64,000 nt of DNA from Gonocerus acuteangulatus. Taxonomy: Eukaryota; Arthropoda; Insecta; Hemiptera; Coreidae. Below the pieces are notes generated by a model. It did not search any database. It was not told the DNA's origin and saw only the letters and a list, made by a program, of their open reading frames with translations. A program made the translations under genes and the position numbers. The DNA is taken from positions 90,494,696 through 90,558,695 of the forward strand of contig OX328124.1 in NCBI GenBank assembly GCA_946811695.1. Direction: 5' to 3'. Within the stretch, counting starts at the first letter, position 1; each line of letters opens with the position of its first letter. Below, piece after piece: positions 12,701 to 25,133 of the stretch.

Positions 12701-15700
12701 TGGTAAAATTCAGAACACACAAAATAACATGAAATTCTACAAGAACGATACAAATATATCAAATAGGAACACAAACAACTCCAGTTCTCCACCAAAAATG
12801 AATATATTATAATATACTAGCTGTTACCCGGTGTGCAATGCTACACCTAATTTATATTAAATATCTGTAGCCGGGCGTACCATGCTACACATGCTTCATA
12901 TTAAATATTTGTAACCCAGCTTCCATGGTACGCCTACTTTATATTATATATTTAAAAAAATTAATTATTATATGATATTTGTCCAAATCATGAGAATATA
13001 AGATTATAAATTGAGTGCTCGGCTGAAAAAATTATTTTCCATTTTTTTAGAGAAAGTGGGGTGGAAAATAAATGAATCCTTATTTTTTAAAAAGTACCCT
13101 TATTTTAAAAAGTATACTTATTTAAAAAAGTACCCTTATTTTAAAATGGTATTACAGTTAAATGATTCCAAATAATTTAATTGCAATACCGTTTTAAAGA
13201 AAATCCAAACCAAACTCCCTGTGTTTAATTTTTTTAAAGAAAAAAAAAAATATATGGTCCATAAATAAATATTCATAAAAAAATAGCAATAAAAATGAGG
13301 CATTTAATTAAGGTTATGATTAGTTATAAGTTGTAATAATCTATAACTGAAACTATATTCTTTATTTTCATTGATTTTTTTTTTAAATATAATATTTATT
13401 TATTTAAAGGGCTTTGCATCTAAAGCTAAAACCTCAATGTTGCACAAATATAATATTAATGTGTTATATTGTTTACCTGTTCATTTAATAATCAGTAACT
13501 GAGTTTTTTTTATGAATGAAAAAGTAGGTAAATGGGGCAGGGTTTATGTTATTTATGCCAAAAGGAAAGTTTTAAAAACATAGTTTGTTGTTTCAAAGAC
13601 ACTTTCACATATTTTTGTTCACTTTTTTTTCCTTTCTATTAAAGCTTCTGTTTCAAATTTTATGGTTCATGAGCTCTTCTATGAGGATAGTCCTTCTATC
13701 ATAGGAAATAGGGGCCTCTAAGAATAAAAACAAATTTAAGATATTTTTTTTTTTTTTTTGCAGTTATAGACAACAATGAATTAAAGGTATTTGGGAATTT
13801 CAATAACGACATTGACTTGGCGAGCAACAATATTTTTACCAGAATTGCAACCGTATTTAAACATTTAGTCCAAGAGCTGGTAACACACTTTTCAAGTGTT
13901 TTATGTGCCTTAAAATTTTGCTATAGTGTGTCTCTAGTGTAGATAAAAAGGTAAGTATGTGGTTGCTGGACATACCTTGAAACACCTGGTACTGCGCATG
14001 GTAATCAGTAACAAACTATGGGCCAAAAATACTGTTTTATTCAGAAGCCATAATTCTTTAATGTAAAATTAAGGCAATTCTATAATTAATAATATATAAG
14101 GCAGACACTTTTAAGGGGGATAACATATAAAAAAAAACCGAAGTGGGTTTTTTTTAATATTAAATGAAGTCTTTTATTCACACTGCTATTTAAACACCAT
14201 AATTGAAAATAATTACAAAAGGACAGACACTTTTTGTGAGGATTAGTAATCAGCAAACATGAAAATAAATTCAGCCGATGATAGACTGCAATACACTGCG
14301 TGTAACCGTAAGAGTGAGTGAGAGCACCAATCATCAGGACAGGACAGTAGTGGTAGTTCTAGAAATAAAGCAACTTGCCTTAATTATACATTAAATATTG
14401 TTGGCTTCTGAATAAAATACCATTTTTATATATTTGACATATTTTTTTAACACCTTTCCCCTATGTGCAGTACCTGGTGTTCCAAGGTATGTGCAATACA
14501 GCAAAATTCCAAGGTGCATAAAACACTTCATGAAACGTGCGTTACCAGCTCTCTGACTAAATGGTGACAGTCAGAGGATATAACTATCTCAGACAAACGA
14601 AAGCATATCTCAGAATATAATGATTAAATTATTATGGATATTAAATTAATGAATAATTGCATGGACAATTTAATTACTTATTTATTTATTAGAACACCAC
14701 AATTCACGTGACTTCCTCTTCTTATAAAAATAATATTTCAATACATTAATTTATCTGCAAAAAAAAAAAAAAAATAGCATGCAAAAGAAATATTATAAGA
14801 AGAAGAACACTTTATTAAAATAAAAAAAAAATAAAGCGAGGCTGCCCAAATTAATAGGGTTGCTAAACCACACAGCTCTTATAATAATAAAATAATGTTT
14901 CAAAATGTGGTGAAAATTAATTAATTTATATACATTCATTTGTATGATTATAAACATTTATGTAATTTATTATGTACATCTATCTATATGCAAATAAAAA
15001 AATAAGTTAAATATAACAATTTGCATATGTATGTAAGAGGATTAATTTTAAGTTCATAAATTTAAGTCCCTTACAAAATGACATTTTTTACAAAGGAGTT
15101 TAAAAAAAAAAAAATCTTTATGTTTTAGAAGTTCTTTATGTATAAAACAAAAATTTCTATCTTTTTGGAAAGTCTTAGAACTATAAACTTCACTTAAAGC
15201 TACATATTCTGCAAATGTAGACTCTTCCGTAACATCTTTTTGTTTAATCGATTTACAGTATAATGCATTACTAAATAACCTAATAAGAAAACCAATGGTG
15301 GATTTTCGTTCTAAATGATCATTTAAGAATGTAGTCTCTACATCCATCTGTTCAACATTAAATCCTTTTGATATCTTCAACTTTTTTATTTTCAACAAAA
15401 TCTCAAGCATTATTTTGTTTCAAACTATCTATTTCTCTATCTGTAGCTTTTACACAAAAATCACAATCGCTTGATCTTTATCAGATTCACCCTTTAGCCA
15501 ATCCAATACAGCTTATGTTTTCTTGGATAACATAAACATGCCTAGCGACAATGATTTTATTATTCAAAAGTACTTTATATCCCACATCACTATAACCGAT
15601 TAAAATGCACATATTCACCTTTTTATCCCATTTAGAAGTTATTTGTTCTGGCTTCCTAACAAAATCTTTACTACCATATAAATTAAAGTTAGAAACATCT

Positions 15701-18580
15701 GGATCCTTTCAAAAAAATATTTCATAGGGTATTTTATTCTCAATGGTGTTAGCTAAAGAGAGATTTTTCAAATAAGTTGCTGCACTGACCATTTCTGGCC
15801 AACATTTTTTTCTACAATAGCTTCTGCCAGTAAGCAATGAGATATATTGTTCTAGTAAATCACACACAAACACCGTTTAATTCATGAACATATGTGGGGC
15901 AAGGATTAATTTTGATACACTTTTTTTTTGGTAGTCATAATTCTTACTATTTAAATATTCCTTACCAATGTCACATCTCATAATACCAATTCTCTTATTT
16001 CCTAAGTTTTTAACCTCATTTACTTATTGAACAAAGGAATGAAAAACTTCTGTTTTAGGTTTAATAGTTTAAATCCTAGCAATCTTACTATAATCATCTA
16101 TAAATGAAACAAAATATATTTCACCTTTGAGACTCATAGTTAGAAAAGGTCCACATACATCACCGTCAACAATTCCAAAATACTTTTAGCCTTGTTCCTA
16201 CTTTTTTCAAAAGGGACACGATTCATTTTACAACACAAGTTTTATAAATTTATATCAGGTCCAGATAAACTGATTCTTTACTCCCTTAAATGTACTTGAA
16301 GTTCAAAACTTGATTCCTTGATGTTTCATTTCAGTTTTTTGAATTAAATAAAGTTAAGCGTTTTTCCACATACTACAACCCTCTCCATCAAATACCAGTA
16401 CAAACATATTCATTTATTAATTTAAGAGAAACAGCGAGTGAGAGATTACTTCATAACCGACATTGCAACCTTCCTTCTCTACTATAGAAATAATATAAAA
16501 GCGCCTCTTAATAAAAGTATTGAAAATATTGAAGTTTTGAATAGAAACATGAATATTAGTCCAAATTATGATTAGATAAACACAGAACATTTTTATGATA
16601 TACTTATTTATACGATATTACTCCATATTCTGGTTAGAGCCCAGTGTTGCCCTAGGCAATCAAATCAAAATAGATTTGATATGAAGAAAATTGATCTGAT
16701 ATTAAGAAAATTGATCTGATATTAAGAAAATTGATCTTAAAATCAGATCTTGTCCAAACTCTGAGAATATAAACCTACCATTTAGATAAACAAACAATAT
16801 AAACAAAATAAAAGTAATCAGTTATTTTGCAAAAGAAAAACTTTTCGCCAAAAAAAAAAAAAAGTCTTGTATTGCCTTTCTTCTTTGAAGAAGTTGCAAC
16901 ACTGGAAGAAAATGGCTATTTTGGAGAATTTACTCCTTCATAAATGACATTTTCGAAGGCGTAACTCCCGAACTGTGAATCCTAGAAGATTTGAGCTAGA
17001 CTACGAGATTTCCCGGATCAAGACGTATCTATGTGCGAAGTTTGGTCAATATCAGTCAAACGGTGTGGATTTGTATAAGGAACAAACAAACAGAAAAACA
17101 GAAAAACAGACACGTGATTTTTATATATATAGATGTATAATTGTAACATTTATTATATAACAATGTAGCTTTCAATTAAAAGTTGAGGTAATGTAATTTC
17201 TATTTATTACAACATTTTGTTCTGAATGGCAACAAGTGAAAACATTTCATGGCATTAAAAATAATTAATAAATTGAGATTGGAAACCTCCTACAAAAAAA
17301 AAAATAAATAAATAAATATAATGCTTTTATAGAACCAACATACATTCAAGTTTATAGTCCAAAATTTTAAGCAGGACAATTTGAACGTTGACATCATTAC
17401 TCTACAGCTTTAAAAGAAGTGAGACATAAAAATTGTACATTTGAAAAAGAGTCGTGTGCTTCTGCCTTACACAAGAGAATAATATTTTAGTACTTGGAAA
17501 GGAAAATATGATTAAAGTCTCATTAAATTTAAATTTTAAAATTATTTATATAAATAATCACCAAGGGAAAGATGAAATACCTCAGCTTCTGCTTTGGCAA
17601 GTTTATTACCAAGTCCTCCTCCAGTTTCCAGCTCTGCTAATCGCTTCCTCAGAGCCTCAACTTCATCAGCTCGTGACTGAATAGCTTCTTCATAAGACTC
17701 CTCATGTTTGATCATGAGATCTTGAAGTTTAGAAATTTCCCTTGCAAGCATCTCTTGCCTCGGAGATGGAGTTGCCTAAAATAAAAATTAATTCTCCTGT
17801 AGACATCAATTTGGTCATGATCAATAAATGTAAGGGCTTATGAGTAGAATCATAAATAATATTTGAAAATATTCCTAAAAAGTACGACTCGCAGGAACTG
17901 CATCATCTTAGCGAGGTTCCGTTCTTATCCTTAGTCTCATTTGGAAAGATTGAAATAGAAGCAGTTATTGTTTTGGTTCCACTTTTCTTGAAAGGTCTTG
18001 ACTTATGATCTTACCTGGATGGGTCGGCCAACCCAAGAACGGCCACCGCTAGGCAGTTGAAAATTGTTACAAGGTCTTCGAATTTCTCTCGAAGCTATAT
18101 TTCTAACAATAAATTGTTTTTCTTATTTTACTTATCCTGTTTTATTTTCAAATACATTATCCAACTATAAGCAATTAAAAAATAACAAGGAATAAAAACG
18201 GACTCCAAAATTTTAACATATTAGTTTTGATGATATTCGAACATACGAAAAATGTTTCAACTGAATCCCATGATTTTAAGTACCCAAACCAAAAACGTTA
18301 TTCAGCAACTATTTTTCCAATTTTCTCAAAAACGGTTAAAGCTATCGCCTTAAAAATGGTTTCATTCGTTTTCCTAGGCCAAGAAGCCTATAAAAAGAGT
18401 ATTTGCAAGCATATGAAGTAAGCGAAACGATTTTTTTCACGCGACATTCGCTCCAAAAACCATGTTCCGGTGGGCGGATTCTGCTGGTTAACGAACTTGA
18501 CCTTTCAAATGAGATGAACGATTTTTGTACCAAATTTAATCAAAATCGGACCATTAGGGGGGCCGGAAATGAGCGAACAG

Positions 18581-18642
<62 letters not shown>

Positions 18643-19499
18643 AATTTGAACCACCATTATTTTTGGTCTCTAGGGGTTCTGAAACGCAAAATTTTCTAGT
18701 CGGCACTTCCGGATTGTTTCATGAGATCAACCTTATAAGCGGGGCTCCTCCCTATGAAGGGATGGAGGAACCGCGCTAAAAATTAAAATTTGTAGTATCT
18801 ATATAATTTCAAAAATGTACAATATAAATTCTGAGATCTTGATACAGTACACCATTTTTTTTTTTGTTAACTGATCAGACGTAAATTCCCCGTTAATTAA
18901 ATAAGCTATATTTCTCTCCTTCTTGCAATAAAACAGGCTTAAACAAATGAACGTTATGAACATAAGTAAATAGGTTAAATAAATCTTTACCTGAGATGTA
19001 CTTAAGTAATCAAAGTACAGTATGTAGTTTAAAATTAAGAACTTATTTGTCCATAAATATACAAGCTCATATATATTATAAATTGCATTATTATTCGAAT
19101 ATTTCCTTTATGAAGTAATATCAAAATAGAACAGAAAGAAAATAAAAAACCTTATCTTAAAAATATCAATGTGATTTGACCAACATAAAAAGATAGAAAG
19201 TCGAGCCACAACGGTCAAAGATTCATTAATAAATAAGAAACCTTATTGATAAGGACCGTCAGCTGATTTCATCATCTTATTGTCATCCACAAACTTTTAT
19301 TTAATATTTATTTAATCATAAAAGAGATATTTGTTATAGTTTTTAAAAAATATTCTGAAAATGGCCAAAGAACTGCTTGGGCATTTATTGAGACATACAT
19401 TTCTACAATCATTCACACGTAAGTATATTTCAGTCTTGTTTATTTATTAGTCACTGTTGTTTCTTCAGCATGTAATTCAAATAATTGTCAAACAGTAGA

Positions 19500-19541
<42 letters not shown>

Positions 19542-19608
19542 TCAATGAATAATTTATATTGTATAAAATTCAATGAATTCTTTTGCACTTTTTATAAATA
19601 TATATATG

Positions 19609-19694
<86 letters not shown>

Positions 19695-20667
19695 TTTATA
19701 AAAAGTGCAAAAGAATTCATTGAATTTTATCTAAAGAATTATCTAAACCAATATCTAAGCTTCAAATAATATTTATGACTCCTTGTAAGTTTTTGTTACA
19801 TGGAGTCATTGTTTTGTGGTGAAAATTCAAAAATACTTCATAAATCTCACCAAAGGTTGTTTTGACTTAGTGAAAGTAGCATATTTTCCAGGTGAACAGT
19901 CTCGGTCTTTTCCAGCTCCCTTAACTTCTTTTTCTTCATCATTCCTGAACAATTTAAAATTAAAAATGTTTTATCAAATTTTTAAAAATCCCTAAACGTT
20001 CCTAACAAGTTGAAACATTTATTAACATGTATTATTAACAGCTTGTCTATAAATAATAGATAGATCAAATTTCAAATAAAGATTTTAAATTTCCATCTTT
20101 TACTTACTTTTTCTTTTCAGCTTGAGCTGGGGATGGGTATGATTTTCTGGGAGATTCAAATCCTCCTGTTTCACGTATGACTGAAAACAAAATTGTAAAT
20201 TATTCATAATACGATGAAAGCAAACTAAAAACTCATTATCAAATATACGCTTTTATCCAAGATGCCTACAGGCGCATTACTTTCTTTTGACAAAAAAGTT
20301 ATGATAAGTCAATAATCAAAGGATGTTCTAGCAAAAAAAAAGAAGGAAAATAGCTGCATTTGCTTTTAGGTATGGTCACCCACAATCATACATAAAATCA
20401 GCTCAATAATAAAACTCTAGTAAAAAGCCTATATGTACTCAAAGATGAATGAAATTAAGCATAAACTTAACATATTGTCAATTTTCTCAACAACAGACAT
20501 GTAGGGGTCTCCCGTGGTCTAGTGGCTAGCGCGCTAGATTCATAAGCGGGAGATGGTGGGTTCGATCCCCGCCGGCGCCAGAAATTTTCTCATCTCAGGG
20601 CTCGCTGAGAAAATTCCTGGTTGCACCCTGGATGTCGGCGCTAATAGCCACGATTTGTTGATGCGCC

Positions 20668-20722
<55 letters not shown>

Positions 20723-23700
20723 AGACATGTAAAGCCTGACATATTAGGATATAATTATCTATATATATAACAATCAGCTGTTTGTTCCTTATACAAATCA
20801 ACACCATTCGACCAATTTTGACCAAACTTGGCACACAGGTAGGTCTTGATATAGGGAGTGTCAAAGACTAGGTCAAAATTGTCAATCAGCTGTCTGTCTT
20901 TATGTTTGTTCCTCGTACAAATCCACACCGTTAGACCAATTTTGAGCAAACTTGGCACACAGATAGGTACGGGGAGTGTCATAGGCTAGGTAAAAATCCT
21001 CGAACTCGGCTAGGTTCGAAACTGTTAACCTGAACAGTTACAGAATTGCGTTATTAGATTTTAATATTAATTATTTGGATTGTAATTTATTTTTGCTTTT
21101 CTAGATGCAGAAAGTGGGCATAGCATGGCACGCCGGGTAACAGCTAGTATAATATAAACCATATATTTGCCTATGCAATTTCTAACTTTTTATAACCTTA
21201 TGCCACCTGTAAGAAAAGGTGAAATAACAAAAAAAAAAAAAAAAAAAATCATATAAAATAAAAGCTCATAATATGGAAGGGGCAGCATGCTAATGTGATA
21301 AAAAAGTCCGACTCGCAGGAACTGCAGCATCTTAGCGCGGTTCCGTTCATGTCCCTAGTGCCATTTGATAAGCTTAGAAAAGAAATAAACTTTTTTTTTT
21401 TTTTATATATATATATATATATATCTCGTGAAAATTGTCAAAATCCTCTCGAACATCTCGAATAAAAGTGATATTAAGGCGTCAGGGACACCGACAGTAG
21501 CTAACTTTTACACAGAAGCGGAAATTACAGAATCTGGCTCTCATTCTAAAGCAAAGCTCTGTAAATCAATACAAAATATGCCTAATAAAGCCTTTCTAGA
21601 GGATACAGAAGCATGGGCGTATATGAGGGGGGCTGCAGCCCCTCCCGAAATTTTGAATTGATGATAAAAACTTCTCGTAAAACCCTTAAAAATAAATTAA
21701 ATAAGATCACTTAGTTCATAAAACATATTTTATTTTACGTGTAATAGCGTTTTAGTTGCCTAAAACTATTCCAAGCTCTAAATATTTTGTATTCCATAAC
21801 CTGGAAATGGTCTCAGCCCCCCCCCCCCCCCCCCGAAATTGTTTTTATATACGCCCATGAACAGAAGGATCAAGAAGAAGTACACAAGATTGAGTAGAAT
21901 ACCCTGCCTAATATAGCCTATATAGAATAATATGCCGAATAAAACCTATCTAGTAAATACACAAGGACAAATAAAAGTCTTGACGAATAACAAGTCAAGA
22001 AAAAAAACTTTATTTAACAAAATAAAACAAAGTTTAGTTGCCCAACTACAATAGAATAATATACCTAATTAAGTCTATGGAGTAGACACAAATGGACCAA
22101 AAACAAGTCTTGTGGAATATTGTTTTTTTTTTTCTAATTAAATACTTTTTATCAATATTTAGTATATAACCTTTGTTGAAAACTATTGATTGCTAATTGA
22201 TGAATCGGCTTACAACTAAGTAGTCTTTATGAATATTTAGTATATAACCAATGTTTGGATCTGTGTTTTTGGGGTGCTCTCCGCCTAGGCTTTGTATTTG
22301 TGTCGGCAGATACCTGGGGTATATTTACAGCTCTTGAGGATTAACTCTTAGCAGGTAAATTTCCTGCGGCCCGCTTGTTTCTACGGGCATTGAACCGCCA
22401 TATTCGCTCATAGTACCTAACCGTTGTGAAGTTTATTTTTTGGATTTAGGACTTAATATACATATGTAGACTAAATCATAGCAAGAAGTAATCCTCCGTC
22501 GTCAGTTCTTAACTATGTAGACTCGCTAATGTTATCCAATCTTAGACACATCGTATTTAAAATCCACAGCAAAAACACGACATTTCATCAGAATCCCTTG
22601 CTTAATAAAACTTATATAGAATAATATGCAAAATAAAGCCTAACTAGTGGATAAAAATAGAGGAAAAAAGCCGTTCGTGGTGGTAGAAAATCTTAAAAGT
22701 ATTTCGCTCAGAAATCTCCGAAATATTGTCACTAATTTTACGTATCCTGTTTTATAGCCAAATAGATTTATATTCTATAATCAATAAGAAAAAACCACTA
22801 ACAATAAAAAACTATGGGTAACAGATGAAAATAGGGAATACCAAGAATAATTCTAAAGAACGAAATCAACACCAGTACTGTAATCTAGATATTCATACGG
22901 CATCTTTGAATTCTAACAAACAAAATATTGATTCTAATTATACGTATCCTGTTTTATTGACAAATACATTTGACTACTATAAGCAATTAAAAACACTAGG
23001 GAATATGCCAAAGAACTCGGAGTAGGAGCCTCGACAGTTTCAAGACATTTGAAGGAAATCGACAAATCCAAAACTGACATTTCATACGGTACAGCCTGAT
23101 ATATTTTTAACAATGAATTGTTTTTCTTATTTTAATTAATCTGTTTTATTGTCAAATACATTATCCAACTTTAAGCAATTAAAAAATAACAAGGAATAAA
23201 AACAAACAAAAAGAACCGTTCGAATAAACGAAATCAATTACTTCAAAGTTTAAGCACTTATTTCTCCGATTGACATAGCCTCATCAAAAATTGTTTCAGA
23301 ATCTTTTTTGTAGAACATTTAGTAAGCTTTCGCATGGTAACCCTCCATTTACCAGTATTCCTAACCGTCTTCGAGATATTAGGGAATGTATACGAAGTTC
23401 CCAAAACATTTCATGTCTGTTAATAAAATATTTTATTCTAATCCTTCCTTAGCTCCAAACGTAACCAAAATTTTAACATATTAGTGTTGATGAAATTCAA
23501 ACATGCAGAAAATGTTTCAACTGAATCCCATAATTTTAAGTATGAAAATCAAAGACAAAAGTCCGTCTCGCAGGAACTGCATCATCTTAGCGCGGTTCCG
23601 TTCATATCCCTAGTCTAATTTGGAAAGATTAAAATAGAAGCAGCTATTATTTTGGTTCCACCAGTCTTTTTTTTTTAATTAATTATTATAATGGCGTGTC

Positions 23701-25094
23701 AACCCTTAAGGTCACTAATGCCATTCCTGTGAGTAGTAAAGTCTTGAAAGGTCATGATTTACAATCTTACCTGGAAGGGTCCGCTACACTAGAAACAGAC
23801 CCGCTAGTGACAAGGTCTTGGAATCTTGGAAATCTATATTTCTAACAATAAATTGTTTTTGTTATTTTACTTAACCAGTTTTATTGTCAAATACATTATC
23901 CAACTATAAGCAATTAAAAAATAACAAGAAATAAAACAGACAAAAAGAACCATTGGAATAAACGAAATCAATTAATTTAAAGCTTTAAGCACTTTTTTCT
24001 CCGATTGACATCGCCTAATTAAAACTTTCTTCAGAACCTTTTTTGTAGAGCATTTAGTAAGCTTCCGAATGGTAATCTTCCGCTTCACAAGATTGTCAAC
24101 GGTTTTCGAGATACTAACGAAATTATACAAAGTTACCAAAACTTTTTTTGTCAGTTAATAAAATATTTTATTCTAACCCTTCCTTTACTCTAAACGTAAC
24201 AAAAATTTCAACATATTAGTGTTGATGAAACTCCAACATGCAGAAAATGTTTCAACTGTATCCCATAATTCTAAGTACTAAAATCAAAGACAAAGAACCC
24301 TCCCTAGGAAGGACGCTAGGCAGTTGAAAAGCTATATATCTTGGAAATCCATATCTCTAACATTAAATTGTTTTTCTTATTTTTCTTAACCTGTTTTATT
24401 TTCAAATACATTATCCAACAATAAGCAATTAAAAAATAACAAGGAATAAAAAACAGACAAAAAGAACAGTTCGAATAAGCGAAATCAATTACTTTAAAGT
24501 TTTAAGCTCTTATTTCTCCGATTGACCACACCTAATCAAAACTTTCATTAGAACCTTTTTTTTAGAGCATTTAATAAGCTTTCTAATGGTATTCTTCCGT
24601 TTACCATGATTCTTAACCTTTTTCGAGATATTAAGGAAAGTGAACAAAGTTACTAAAACTTTTTATGTCTGTTAATAAAATATTTTATTCTAACCCTTCC
24701 TTAACTTGATGAAAGTAGAACATGCAGAAAATGTTTCAACTGAATCCCATGATTCTAAGTACCCAAACCAAAAACGGTATTCAAAAAATATTTTTCCAAT
24801 TATCTCGAAAACGGTTAAAGCTATCGCCTTGAAAATGGTTTCATTCGTTTTCCTAGCCCAGGAATCATATAAAACGAGTACTTAGAAGCTTATGAACTCA
24901 AAAACGTAAGCGTTACGATTTTTTTTGCGCGAATTTTGCCCCAAACGCCATCTTCCAGTAGGCGGATTTTGCTGGTTAACGAACTTGACCTTTCAAATTG
25001 GACGAAGGATTTTTGTACCAAATTTCATCAAAATCGGACCATTCGTCTTCTATCTAGAGAGCGAACAGACAAATATATATATATATATAAATAA

Positions 25095-25133
<39 letters not shown>

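Noticed and set aside
19485..19769. [10 protein letters not shown] open frames (also at 9523, 18403, 53045 and 59981)
   Set aside because: They are translations of (TA)n tracts.
20504..20580. A tRNA gene (tRNA-Glu-like)
   Set aside because: It is the head of a SINE with a body, A tail and target duplication. The cloverleaf is not closed at the acceptor stem.
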